Below are positions 54,534 through 62,538 of a DNA stretch of 64,000 nucleotides, in pieces; the stretch's first letter is position 1; each line of letters opens with the position of its first letter. Source of the stretch: Duncaniella freteri (GTDB lineage: Bacteria; Bacteroidota; Bacteroidia; Bacteroidales; Muribaculaceae); contig NZ_SJSA01000001.1 in the NCBI RefSeq assembly GCF_004766125.1, positions 2,207,963 through 2,271,962 of the forward strand, given 5' to 3'. A program made the position numbers and the translations under genes. A model generated the notes under the pieces. It was not told where the DNA came from, did no database searches, and saw only the letters and a program-made list of their open reading frames with translations.

Positions 54534-54846
54534 GGTCTACGACACTGAAAAGCAACCCGACCCGGACACCGGACAAAGACCGTTAAAAGCCAAGATCCGG
54601 CAGACCCACGGCGAGGAGCAGCAGAGTAATGAGGCGGCAGATATTACCGCCGAGGAGAAAGCCGAGACCGAAACCGAAGCGGTGCAGACCATTGACGGCG
54701 GCACGCTTGACGAAGTGACGGTAACAGCTACCAAAGCCCCGAGCCTGTGGGAACGGTTGAAAGTCGCCACCCTGATATTGGCTGCAGTTCTGATCCTGTC
54801 AGTAGCAGGGTGGAAAATATATAATCTAAAACGTAAAAAGATATGA
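54301..54846 (+). CDS. Overlapping lipoprotein-like protein (outer spanin candidate)
   Basis: A 181-residue protein starting inside the previous gene (233-bp overlap, +1 frame). It has a signal-like segment (WSAFGAVVILIAALSNSSCC) with a possible lipobox at SSCC, a Glu/Thr-rich middle, and a C-terminal membrane helix (LKVATLILAAVLILSVAGW). Two hydrophobic ends are unusual for a classical outer spanin, so the protein might span the periplasm between membranes. Confidence 0.55.
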   Translation: MCKDSTTHWSAFGAVVILIAALSNSSCCSHRKVAEHTRTETTEHVTTSAKGCEVHTQHQEATLTRETQTRGLTVTEIEVYDTEKQPDPDTGQRPLKAKIRQTHGEEQQSNEAADITAEEKAETETEAVQTIDGGTLDEVTVTATKAPSLWERLKVATLILAAVLILSVAGWKIYNLKRKKI

Positions 54847-55220
54847 GCAACGAAACAAAAGAAAAGACCACAGCCGAAATCGCAGCGGAAAATCTGGCAA
54901 CGATTAATGAAGCCGGCGCCGTCACTGCGGAGGAGATGGCACACGTCGCGGCAACCTTAGAGACAGCTTCGGCGAAAAAGTCAGGCAAAGGCAAGAACCA
55001 GCCCGAGCCGGAACTGGTCGCAAAACTGAAAGCAGCCCGCGCCAAAGCAAAGGCGGAAACTGACGCCCTTACTGCTGTGGGTAAAGCAGCGTGCCGGCGT
55101 CACAGTCTCCCGGCAGTATGGGTGACAGCCGACGGCCAGTGTTTCAAACAGGAAACTGACGCCCGAAACCACGGCAAAAGTCTGGGATTTTCGGCAGTAC
55201 CCTTAAAAGTGGAAGCGTAA
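54843..55220 (+). CDS. Phage protein upstream of tail sheath
   Basis: A 125-residue protein overlapping neighbours by 4 bp and 1 bp. Helical, Ala/Lys-rich N-terminus (KLKAARAKAKAETDALTAVG), then a small C-terminal domain (LPAVWVTADGQCFKQETDAR, then NHGKSLGF). Family not recognised. Position suggests a tail-assembly or completion role. Confidence 0.55.
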   Translation: MSNETKEKTTAEIAAENLATINEAGAVTAEEMAHVAATLETASAKKSGKGKNQPEPELVAKLKAARAKAKAETDALTAVGKAACRRHSLPAVWVTADGQCFKQETDARNHGKSLGFSAVPLKVEA

Positions 55221-56398
55221 TGGCAACAAGTCTGAATATACAGAGACAGAACGGCAATGTCCCCAAGTCTCTGCCCGGTGAGGACCATATAACCGGTTTT
55301 GTGGTCTATCTTCCGGCGGCAGATATTCCGGCCGCGTTCAAAACCGACCACGTGCAGCCACTCAGCACCATTGACGCGGCGGAGGCTGCGGGTATTAAGG
55401 AGGATGCAGCAAGCTGGGGCGTGCGTGTGCTTCACTATCAGCTCAGCGAACTTTACCGAATTAACCCGGCTGTAAGCCTGTATGTGGCGATCTTCGAGAA
55501 GCCGCAGGGTGAGTCCCAGACATTCGCCGAGCTTAAGACAGTGCAGAACTTTGCGGCCGGCCGTATCCGTCAGATCGGCGTATGGTGTGGCGACCGCACC
55601 CTTAGCGGTGACGACCTCACGGCCCTGCAGGGTGTCGCGGACGCACTTGCCGGGGAGGAGGCGGAACTGTCTGTCGTGTACGCCCCGAAAGTGGGCACGC
55701 TCAACACAATGCCGGTTAACCTTGCGGGTGAGAATAAAAGCCGCGTCAGCGTGGTGATAGGTCAGGCAGGAAGCGGCAAAGGAGCAGACCTGTTTAACGA
55801 CAAGACCAACACCGGGAAAGCAAGCGTCAGCGGTCTGGGTGTCGTTATGGGCTTGCTTAGCAGCGCAAAGGTTCACCAGTGTATTGCATGGATCAAAGAG
55901 TTCCCCACCGGTGTAAGTCTCCCGGCTTTCGGTGACGGTACACTGTTGCGCGATGTGGATAAAGCATTGCTCGAGACACTTGACACGGCGCGTTATCTGT
56001 TCTTTATCACTCATACCGGGCAAGCCGGAAGCTATATGAATGACAGCCACACAATGGACTCCGCAATCAGCGACTACGCAGCCATTGAGAGCGTGCGAAC
56101 TATGGATAAGGCTGTGCGCGGCATACGCACATACGTAAAGCCGGAACTCGGCGGCAACGTATATGTTGACGCTTCCACCGGACAGTTGGCAAGCTATACC
56201 GTGGCGCATTTGGAAACTGTGGCAAACCAAGCCCTCGAGGCTATGGAACGAGCCGGGGAACTTAGCGGCTACAAAGTTGAGATAGACCCGGAGCAGGATG
56301 TCGCAAGCACCAGCCTGGTAGAGTTCGTAATCAAGAATGTTGCAGTCCCGGTTATGCGACATGTGAGAATTAAAATCGGGTTCGCTAAATCCGTATAA
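55220..56398 (+). CDS. Contractile tail sheath (DUF2586)
   Basis: A 392-residue protein with DUF2586 features: VVIGQAGSGKGADLFNDKTN, then GKASVSGLGVVMGLLSSAKV, and near the C-terminus ASTSLVEFVIKNVAVPVMRH. Proteins of this family form the contractile sheath in Bacteroidetes Mu-like phages and contractile devices. The tube gene follows. This fixes the virion as a myovirus. Confidence 0.85.
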   Translation: MATSLNIQRQNGNVPKSLPGEDHITGFVVYLPAADIPAAFKTDHVQPLSTIDAAEAAGIKEDAASWGVRVLHYQLSELYRINPAVSLYVAIFEKPQGESQTFAELKTVQNFAAGRIRQIGVWCGDRTLSGDDLTALQGVADALAGEEAELSVVYAPKVGTLNTMPVNLAGENKSRVSVVIGQAGSGKGADLFNDKTNTGKASVSGLGVVMGLLSSAKVHQCIAWIKEFPTGVSLPAFGDGTLLRDVDKALLETLDTARYLFFITHTGQAGSYMNDSHTMDSAISDYAAIESVRTMDKAVRGIRTYVKPELGGNVYVDASTGQLASYTVAHLETVANQALEAMERAGELSGYKVEIDPEQDVASTSLVEFVIKNVAVPVMRHVRIKIGFAKSV

Positions 56399-56421
56399 CC
56401 TAAACACAAAAGGCAAAAGCA

Positions 56422-56868
56422 ATGAACGTAAGCATTAAAAACGGCGTGCCTATGGTTAACGGCATGTTAGTTGCGTGGGCTGATATTGTCGTACTTGTCG
56501 GCGGTGTGCCTGTTACCGGCATTACAGGTGTGGAGTATGGCGATGAGCAGGAAATCGTTAACAAGTGGGGCGCAGGGCGTCACCCGGTGGGACGTGCAAA
56601 AGGACGTATAACCCCCTCCGCTAAAATTACCCTCTACCACGAGGAAGTTGTGGCGCTTCAATCCCAGAGCGTGAACGGACGACTGCAAGACCTCCCACCC
56701 ATTGAAATACAGGTGAGTTATTTGCCTGAAAATGGGGTCGTGGTAACTGACAAGATCCGCAACTGCCATATTTCAAGCAATACTCGCAAGTGGAAAGAGG
56801 GAGACACCGGGCAGGAGGTAGAACTTCCGCTCGTTCCCTCACATATCGAATGGGGCAAAGCTGCATAA
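56422..56868 (+). CDS. Tail tube protein
   Basis: A 148-residue beta-rich protein directly after the sheath. Features include MNVSIKNGVPMVNGMLVAWA, TGITGVEYGDEQEIVNKWGA and IEIQVSYLPENG, the usual plan of tail-tube proteins that stack as hexamers inside the sheath. Identification is by position, size and fold pattern. Confidence 0.75.
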   Translation: MNVSIKNGVPMVNGMLVAWADIVVLVGGVPVTGITGVEYGDEQEIVNKWGAGRHPVGRAKGRITPSAKITLYHEEVVALQSQSVNGRLQDLPPIEIQVSYLPENGVVVTDKIRNCHISSNTRKWKEGDTGQEVELPLVPSHIEWGKAA

Positions 56869-56945
56869 TCCCCATTTCGCACCCTTTTAAGGCCGTTAAG
56901 GGCTGACCCCCTTAACGGTCACTAATAATCAAACTTAAACAGTTA

Positions 56946-56982
56946 TTCTCTGCTTAGGCAGAGCGATTTAAAATCGATTAAA
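56946..56982 (+). repeat. 37-bp intergenic double-palindrome repeat, copy 1
   Basis: Two adjoining palindromes, CTCTGC-TTAG-GCAGAG and CGATTTAAAATCG, followed by ATTAAA. It is 36/37 identical to 61141-61177. It ends 27 bp before the tail-chaperone start. Confidence 0.85.
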
Positions 56983-57009
56983 AAACCATTTAACCCCCGA
57001 TTAAAAAGC

Positions 57010-57348
57010 ATGGAAAAGGTTAACAACACCCCTAAAGTATTTAACGGCGATTTGACCGAAGCACAGGTTGACGCTTTCAAGGCTCAGCACCGCAAAAGTT
57101 TCGCAGTTGAAATTCAGGACGGCGACGAGGTGCATATCGGCTATTTCAAGCGTCCCACTCTGGAGACTCTCAAGGCTGTAACCAAGGTTGCAAAAAGCGA
57201 CGAAGTGGAAGCCGGTAAAGTGATGTTCGACAACTGCTGGCTGGGCGGTAGTAAGGAACTGCGCACCGATGCGCTGCTCTTCATGGCTGTTCAAAAGAAG
57301 TTGGGTGAAGTGCTCAACGGCTTCCAGGGTCTAATAAAAAACTTGTAG
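57010..57348 (+). CDS. Tail assembly chaperone (gpG-like)
   Basis: A 112-residue protein between tail tube and tape measure, with KVFNGDLTEAQVDAFKAQHR and VHIGYFKRPTLETLKAVTKV. In phages this position encodes the G/GT chaperones that hold the tape-measure protein during tail assembly. A slippery A-AAA-AAC heptamer (57335-57341) precedes its stop by 4 bases, allowing a longer product. Confidence 0.75.
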   Translation: MEKVNNTPKVFNGDLTEAQVDAFKAQHRKSFAVEIQDGDEVHIGYFKRPTLETLKAVTKVAKSDEVEAGKVMFDNCWLGGSKELRTDALLFMAVQKKLGEVLNGFQGLIKNL

Positions 57349-57554
57349 AGGCGCACACACTGGCGGAGTCTGACGAGGAGGACGGCTTCGCCAAGGGGTG
57401 CGCCCTGATCCGGGCTAACCTGCACATTGATATTGAAAAGATTGAGACGGAGGAGGAATGGGCGCGGCTCTACTGCGAGGCACTATGGCTGGAGCGATGG
57501 AGGAACCGGAACCGGGCAGAACTTATCGCGTCATTGTTCGGAGAGAAGCCCTAA
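57010..57554 (+). CDS. Frameshifted tail chaperone (GT-like fusion)
   Basis: A -1 slip on A-AAA-AAC at 57335-57341 moves ribosomes into an open frame (57342-57554) that has no start codon of its own. It adds about 70 residues: LVEAHTLAESDEEDGFAKGC, then HIDIEKIETEEEWARLYCEA and LWLERWRNRNRAELIASLFG. The expected fusion has about 181 residues. The T domain normally recruits the tube protein. The gene fusion by frameshift is conserved in many tailed phages, which strengthens this call. Confidence 0.8.
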
Positions 57555-57697
57555 AGCCAGGGCAGCGAGCCAGGGCCGTCGCCCTTAACCATGCTCCGAA
57601 ACCCGCGCCACAGCCAGATGAACAAGCCGATAAAGCCAAGGACTACGAAGAGTTTCCACAGCAGGGCCAAAACTGATATGATTATTTTGGTAAACAT
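57551..57697 (-). CDS. Possible counter-oriented small membrane protein
   Basis: A 48-residue frame on the minus strand (MFTKIIISVLALLWKLFVVL, then GFIGLFIWLWRGF) with a convincing membrane helix and basic flank, filling the gap between the chaperone and tape-measure genes. No clear promoter is seen. It might be chance, since the gap is only about 190 bp. Confidence 0.35.
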   Translation of the reverse strand: MFTKIIISVLALLWKLFVVLGFIGLFIWLWRGFRSMVKGDGPGSLPWL

Positions 57698-57746
57698 GGT
57701 CTTGTTACTTTGGTAAGGTGCTACAAATATAGCGAATAAAAACGAC

Positions 57747-59915
57747 ATGGCAAGCGTATTTGACTACATTTTTAGGATAGGCGGCAATTTTGTGGCGCAG
57801 ATAAGCGGCATGAGCGCAGCGGCCGGCGAATTTTCCGCAAGGGCGGAGGTCGCCGAAAGTCGCGGGCGCAGTTTTGCTGCGTCGCTTGCCACGTTCTCAT
57901 ACGCTACGGACATGGCGCGGAACCTAAGCGAGGCAATAGGCGGTCTGAGCAGTGCGGGCATAAAGCTGGACAGCCAGATGCACGATTTAAGCGCTGTTGC
58001 TGGCGTTACGGGCGAGGGTCTGAAACAGATCGAGACATTCGCGCGGCAGAGCGCAAAGGCGTTCGGCACTGACGCCGCCGTGGCGGTTGAGGGTTACAAA
58101 CTGCTGCTCTCGCAGCTGACGCCGGAGCTGGGCAAATACCCGGACGCGCTCAGGGAGATGGGCGACTGCATACAGACGACCAGCAAGCTGATGGGCGGGG
58201 ACGGCGTGGCGGCGGCTCAGGTGCTTACCACGGCGATGAACCAGTACGGGGTGAGCATGGAGGACCCGACGGCGGCAGCCGGGGAAATGGCGCGCATGAT
58301 GAACGTAATGGCGGCAGCCGGACAGGCAGGATCGGCGGAACTTCCGGCGATAAGCGCGGCGCTCCAGCAGTGCGGTATGGCTGCCAAGGCTGCAAATGTG
58401 AGCTTCGAGGAAACAAACGCCGCAATCCAGGTACTTGACAAGGCGGGCAAAAAAGCCAGCGAGGGAGGTGTCGCATTGCGAAACGTTCTGGGCCAGCTCA
58501 GCAAAGGCCGCTTCGTCGAGAAGCAGGCACGGGAGGAGCTTGAAAAGGCCGGCATTGATGTTGTGGCTCTGGGCGACAACTCCAAGAGCCTTAAAGAGCG
58601 CCTCGAGATGCTGAAACCGATGCTTAACGACTCCGCGCTGTTGTCAAAATTCTTTGGTGTGGAAAATGCCAACGCCGCCCGTGCCCTTATACAAGGCACC
58701 GAAAGCCTGCAAGACTTCACGACCGCCGTAACTGGAACCAACAGCGCGACCGAGCAGGCCGCTATTGTCATGGACAGCTATGCCGAGCGACAGGCACGAG
58801 TAAACCAACAATTTGAGGACTTCAAAATTACCATATTCCAAGCCACCGGCGATTTTTCGTTATGGTGCGGTGTCCTGACTTCTGCACTTGTGCCGATTGC
58901 TCAACTTGCCCCATTACTTACAGCAGGCTGGAGACTAATGCTGTTAATTAAAAATCTCAAATGGGCAAGTATGTGGAGCAGTGTTGTGGGTTGGGTTCGT
59001 GCAGCCGGCGTTAACTTCGCGCTGATGAACGGCACACTCTCAACTACCAACATGGTATCACTGGGCTTTATCGGTAATATGGGACGCGCAACAATAGGGT
59101 TAATTCGATTTGCCACCGTAGGAGTTTTTAACGCTCTGAAAGGTCTGGGCGCACTCATATTGTCACTTGTGACGAGTGGCACAGCGTCCGCCACATTCTC
59201 CGGCATTGCTTCAACAGCTTTCGGAACTTTTGCCACTACTGCCTCGGCAGCTTGTCGCGCCGTTTCGGTCGCAATTATGAGCATTCCGATTGTTGGCTGG
59301 ATAGCTGCGGCCATTGCTGCATTGATAGCGATAGGTGCTTACTTCTGGAACACGTCGGCTAAATTCCGGGCAGTGCTCAAAGGGACATGGGCGGCGTTCA
59401 AGGCTTGTTTTACCGGTATCGGCGAACTTGCTAAAAACACTTTTGGAGCAATCGGCGACCTGATAAAAGCAGCGTTCAATTTATCCCCCTCCGGAATAGA
59501 TGCAGCCCTGAAAAAGTTAAAAGCCGGTTTCAGTGACTACGGCAAACAGGTGGGTCAGGCGTTTAATGAGGCTTACAATGCCGAAATGGCAGAGTCCGCC
59601 CAAAAAGAGGGCAAAAAGAGTCCCAAAGGAAACAAGCCAACAACCAACGGAAGCGGTGCGACGGTTCCGGGGGTGACTGTTCCGGAAGTCAACCCCACCG
59701 GCAACACTCTGAGCGGTGCGAGTGGAACAGGCGGCAAAGGATCCGGCAGTGACGGAGGCGGAAAAATAAGAAACATAACTGTAAATATTGACAAACTTGT
59801 CGAGCGCTTCGAGATACACACCGCGACCGTCGGCGAAAGTACCGAAAAGGTCAAGGCTGTTATTTTGGAGACCCTTATGGGAGCGCTAAACGACACACAA
59901 TTAGCAATGTCATGA
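57747..59915 (+). CDS. Tail tape-measure protein
   Basis: A 722-residue protein with the TP901-type tape-measure core (AVAGVTGEGLKQIETFARQS, then AKAFGTDAAVAVEGYKLLL and AAAQVLTTAMNQYG, about 85-185). Hydrophobic helices lie in the second half (SIPIVGWIAAAIAALIAIGA), followed by a disordered Gly/Ser/Thr linker near 620-675. It sets tail length and probably enters the host membrane during injection. Confidence 0.88.
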   Translation: MASVFDYIFRIGGNFVAQISGMSAAAGEFSARAEVAESRGRSFAASLATFSYATDMARNLSEAIGGLSSAGIKLDSQMHDLSAVAGVTGEGLKQIETFARQSAKAFGTDAAVAVEGYKLLLSQLTPELGKYPDALREMGDCIQTTSKLMGGDGVAAAQVLTTAMNQYGVSMEDPTAAAGEMARMMNVMAAAGQAGSAELPAISAALQQCGMAAKAANVSFEETNAAIQVLDKAGKKASEGGVALRNVLGQLSKGRFVEKQAREELEKAGIDVVALGDNSKSLKERLEMLKPMLNDSALLSKFFGVENANAARALIQGTESLQDFTTAVTGTNSATEQAAIVMDSYAERQARVNQQFEDFKITIFQATGDFSLWCGVLTSALVPIAQLAPLLTAGWRLMLLIKNLKWASMWSSVVGWVRAAGVNFALMNGTLSTTNMVSLGFIGNMGRATIGLIRFATVGVFNALKGLGALILSLVTSGTASATFSGIASTAFGTFATTASAACRAVSVAIMSIPIVGWIAAAIAALIAIGAYFWNTSAKFRAVLKGTWAAFKACFTGIGELAKNTFGAIGDLIKAAFNLSPSGIDAALKKLKAGFSDYGKQVGQAFNEAYNAEMAESAQKEGKKSPKGNKPTTNGSGATVPGVTVPEVNPTGNTLSGASGTGGKGSGSDGGGKIRNITVNIDKLVERFEIHTATVGESTEKVKAVILETLMGALNDTQLAMS

Positions 59916-60547
59916 GCCTAATTCCACAACCGAGCTTAGGAGGTAAAAAATTACCTGTCAGCATAGATCTTGCAGCTATGAGCTGGGGGCAGCACATGGC
60001 TAAAAAACTTATACGCTTCAAGGAACTGGGCGGAAGTCCTGAGCGTGACGGCATAACCGTGCACGAGATTGGGCAGCCTATCACCGACCCGGAATATTGG
60101 GAGGGGCGCTGGGTACTCTGCCCCCTCAGACTGGAGCGAGAAAACGGCGTGGGGCTGACATTTGCCGATGCAGTGGCAGCAGCCAGCCGAGAACATAGGA
60201 TTATAAGCACGGCTCTGACCGGTAGAGACGGCACGGTGAAAGAGTATATAAACGCCGGCGATTGGGCGGTTAATATCGTGCTGGGCTTGCAATGTGTCGA
60301 GGGTGGAGAGATAGCCGATAAATGGCCGACCAATGAGGTGCGGGAAGTTCGCAAGCTGTTGGAAGCAAATGAGGCTCTGAGAGTTCACAGCGAATTTTTA
60401 GACGCTTTGAATATCGGGCGGCTTGTGATTAGAAGTTATTCCCTCAGCCAAATGACAGAAGCCAATTATCAGGTAGTTGAAATCAGCGCGGTCAGCGATG
60501 AAGATTACGAGATATTCAGCACCGATTATGAGCAACCGAAAAAATAA
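59912..60547 (+). CDS. Conserved phage tail protein of unknown role
   Basis: A 211-residue protein overlapping the tape-measure stop by 4 bp. Features include MSWGQHMAKKLIRFKELGGS and a central FADAVAAASREHRIISTALT; the order after the tape measure matches the initiator/baseplate-attachment proteins of myophages. I do not recognise the family with confidence. Confidence 0.6.
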   Translation: MSLIPQPSLGGKKLPVSIDLAAMSWGQHMAKKLIRFKELGGSPERDGITVHEIGQPITDPEYWEGRWVLCPLRLERENGVGLTFADAVAAASREHRIISTALTGRDGTVKEYINAGDWAVNIVLGLQCVEGGEIADKWPTNEVREVRKLLEANEALRVHSEFLDALNIGRLVIRSYSLSQMTEANYQVVEISAVSDEDYEIFSTDYEQPKK

Positions 60548-60555
60548 CAACAGCG

Positions 60556-60837
60556 ATGAAAGGCATGTTAATTGACAGTATCACCGGCGACCTGCTGACC
60601 GAACACGGCCGCATAGCGATTGGAGACACCGAGGGGCAAACCGCCGAGGCGGTTGTCACCACCATGCGCGGAGACATTAAGGAGCACCCCCTTTTAGGCG
60701 GTGAAGCCGGCAGACTTCGCGCCGGTCAGCCCGATGTAATGTGGCCCGGTGAGGTTCGCCAGATGTTACGCGGTTGCGGGGTCGATTGTGAGCGTGTAGT
60801 AATGGAGACTGACGGAACTATCAGCATAGAACGATGA
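60556..60837 (+). CDS. Small baseplate-type protein, copy 2 (tentative gp25/gpW-like)
   Basis: A 93-residue protein with MLIDSITGDLLTEHG, MRGDIKEHPLLGGEAGRL and METDGTISIER. Paralogue of the leftward-operon protein at 46139-46417. It is followed by the second LysM-like paralogue with a 4-bp overlap. Confidence 0.6.
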   Translation: MKGMLIDSITGDLLTEHGRIAIGDTEGQTAEAVVTTMRGDIKEHPLLGGEAGRLRAGQPDVMWPGEVRQMLRGCGVDCERVVMETDGTISIER

Positions 60838-61133
60838 GAACGACAGCGAAAGAGAGGCAAACACTGCTTGATATTGCCCTGCAAACGGGCGGACACATTG
60901 AAACGGTGCTCGCACTGGCAGAGGCTAACGGTATGAGCATAACCGACCGGCTGGAGGATGGGAGTGTGCTGATAGTTCCGGTACCGGTGGAGGGTGGAGA
61001 CACCCGAACCGTTGAACTTTACAAGGCGCACAAGGTGGAGCCGGCAACCGAAATAAGCCCGGAAGATATGGCGGCTTGCCCTTACGGCGGTATTGGCTTT
61101 ATGGGCATTGAAATAGATTTTATCGTGAGTTAA
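60834..61133 (+). CDS. LysM-like tail protein, copy 2
   Basis: A 99-residue protein with ERQTLLDIALQTGGHIETVL, ALAEANGMSITDRLEDGSVL and PATEISPED, matching the N-terminal half of 45707-46135. It lies between the gp25-like and gpJ-like genes, where tail protein X-type genes are common. Confidence 0.6.
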   Translation: MRTTAKERQTLLDIALQTGGHIETVLALAEANGMSITDRLEDGSVLIVPVPVEGGDTRTVELYKAHKVEPATEISPEDMAACPYGGIGFMGIEIDFIVS

Positions 61134-61140
61134 ACAGCAT

Positions 61141-61177
61141 TTCTCTGCTTAGGCAGAGCGATTAAAAATCGATTAAA
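61141..61177 (+). repeat. 37-bp intergenic double-palindrome repeat, copy 2
   Basis: Second copy, differing from 56946-56982 by one base inside the second palindrome. It ends 10 bp before the gpJ-like start codon. Confidence 0.85.
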
Positions 61178-61187
61178 CAGCTATTAA

Positions 61188-62048
61188 ATGAGTAGTAAAA
61201 TGGCACGCAATATTAACGAAATTAAAACAGAGATCGCACGCGAGTTTATGCGCAATGAGTCTGCGGCGGAACTGTACGGGTTTACCCCGGGCTCAGAGTT
61301 CGGCGACATATTCGGTGCGGCAAGTGTTGAAAATATTTTGCTTTATGTCTGGGCGGTCTGTGCCTGGAGCGTCGAGCAGCTTGTAAGCAGGCACAAAGCG
61401 GAGGTAACGGCGGAACTGGAGGAACTTATAGCCCACCGCCCGAAATGGTACCGCGATAAGGTGCTCCGCTTCATGGCAGGCCACGAGCTTGAACAGGACA
61501 GCGACACATACGACACTACCGGAATGACTGAGGGGGATATAGCGGCGGCGTGTGTCGTAAAACATGCGGTCGCTATGGAGAGCAAGGATGCCAGTCTGCT
61601 GACAATAAAAGTAGCCGGAGAGAGTGGCGGAGTGCGCAAACCGATAACAGCGGAACAGGAAAAGCAGCTGAAAGCCTATATAAACGAGATTAAGGATGCC
61701 GGCGTGCGCACCGCACTTGTGAATATGGAGGCGGATACATTCGACTGTACTGTGGATATCTACTACAATGCTATGCTGGATCCTGCCGTTGTTCAAACCG
61801 CATGCCGTGATGTGATCTGCGATTATATTGAGAATTTGCCTTTTAACGGCGAATATACGAATATGGCCCTCGTTGACCGCCTGCAAGAGGTAGAGGGGGT
61901 GAAAATAGTGGAGTTGCGGGGTAGCACCGCGCAGGCCGTAAACGAGAGTACAACGACACAGATTAACGCGCGTCTGACCCCCGCAGCGGGCTATTTCAGA
62001 CCAGGGGCGATAACTGTAAACATGAAAGCGTATGACGAACAAGGCTGA
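61188..62048 (+). CDS. Baseplate J-like protein
   Basis: A 286-residue protein with the J/gp47 plan: an N-terminal helical region (ENILLYVWAVCAWSVEQLVS), a central domain starting KVLRFMAGHELEQDSDTYDT, and a C-terminal DIYYNAMLDPAVVQTACRDV then YIENLPFNGEYTNMALVDRL, typical of baseplate wedge proteins. Alternative start at 61200 (MARNIN). Overlaps the next frame by 17 bp. Confidence 0.75.
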   Translation: MSSKMARNINEIKTEIAREFMRNESAAELYGFTPGSEFGDIFGAASVENILLYVWAVCAWSVEQLVSRHKAEVTAELEELIAHRPKWYRDKVLRFMAGHELEQDSDTYDTTGMTEGDIAAACVVKHAVAMESKDASLLTIKVAGESGGVRKPITAEQEKQLKAYINEIKDAGVRTALVNMEADTFDCTVDIYYNAMLDPAVVQTACRDVICDYIENLPFNGEYTNMALVDRLQEVEGVKIVELRGSTAQAVNESTTTQINARLTPAAGYFRPGAITVNMKAYDEQG

Positions 62049-62538
62049 CAGAACCTATAACGTAAATATCAAGCGGCTGGCGCTGCTGACATTGCCGACG
62101 TGGCTACGGCGCCCGCTTTCCGGGGCTCTGATATATGCCGGGGTCAGCCCGCTGGGGCGTTTGCTCCAGGAGCTGCGCGCATACAGGAGCGCAACAAGCT
62201 TACCGGCTGAGACATAACGGGCAGGTGTGCAGCTGTGCGGGGCACTTAATGATGAGTTTGACCCGGGACTGCGCCGCATAGAGATAGAGGACAGCGACAG
62301 TGTCGGAAACCGGGAAGCTGCGGCGGTATGGCTTCGCGATATGGACGGGTGGGTGATGGTGCCGCGGGAGGCGCGGGGCGCGGGTGAGCATACACCGGGA
62401 GGGATTCAACGGCACGAGCGGTTATGACTTCTGGGTGACGGTGCCGGAGGAACTGTGGACGGCCGAGACGGAAAGAGACTACGGGCAATATTGAACATGT
62501 ATAAACTGGCGGGCAAACGCTACGCTATAAAACCATAA
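62032..62538 (+). pseudogene. Broken gpI-like tail protein gene
   Basis: A tail gene split into pieces. MTNKADRTYNVNIKRLALLT runs to a TAA (62215-62217) that follows LPAET; the same frame then resumes with QLCGALNDEFDPGLRRIEIE. Around 62385 the frame shifts to SGYDFWVTVPEELWTAETER, and again before YKLAGKRYAIKP and a stop at 62536. The complete protein would resemble the baseplate gpI-type proteins that follow J. Substitutions and single-base indels are both present. Confidence 0.7.

Noticed and set aside
55100..56422. 440-residue antisense frame over the tail sheath
   Set aside because: It is the mirror of a well-supported sheath gene in GC-rich DNA, where long antisense frames arise by codon bias.
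57458..57676. 72-residue plus-strand frame
   Set aside because: It overlaps the -1 chaperone extension in another frame; the extension has the better protein pattern and is explained by the slippery site.
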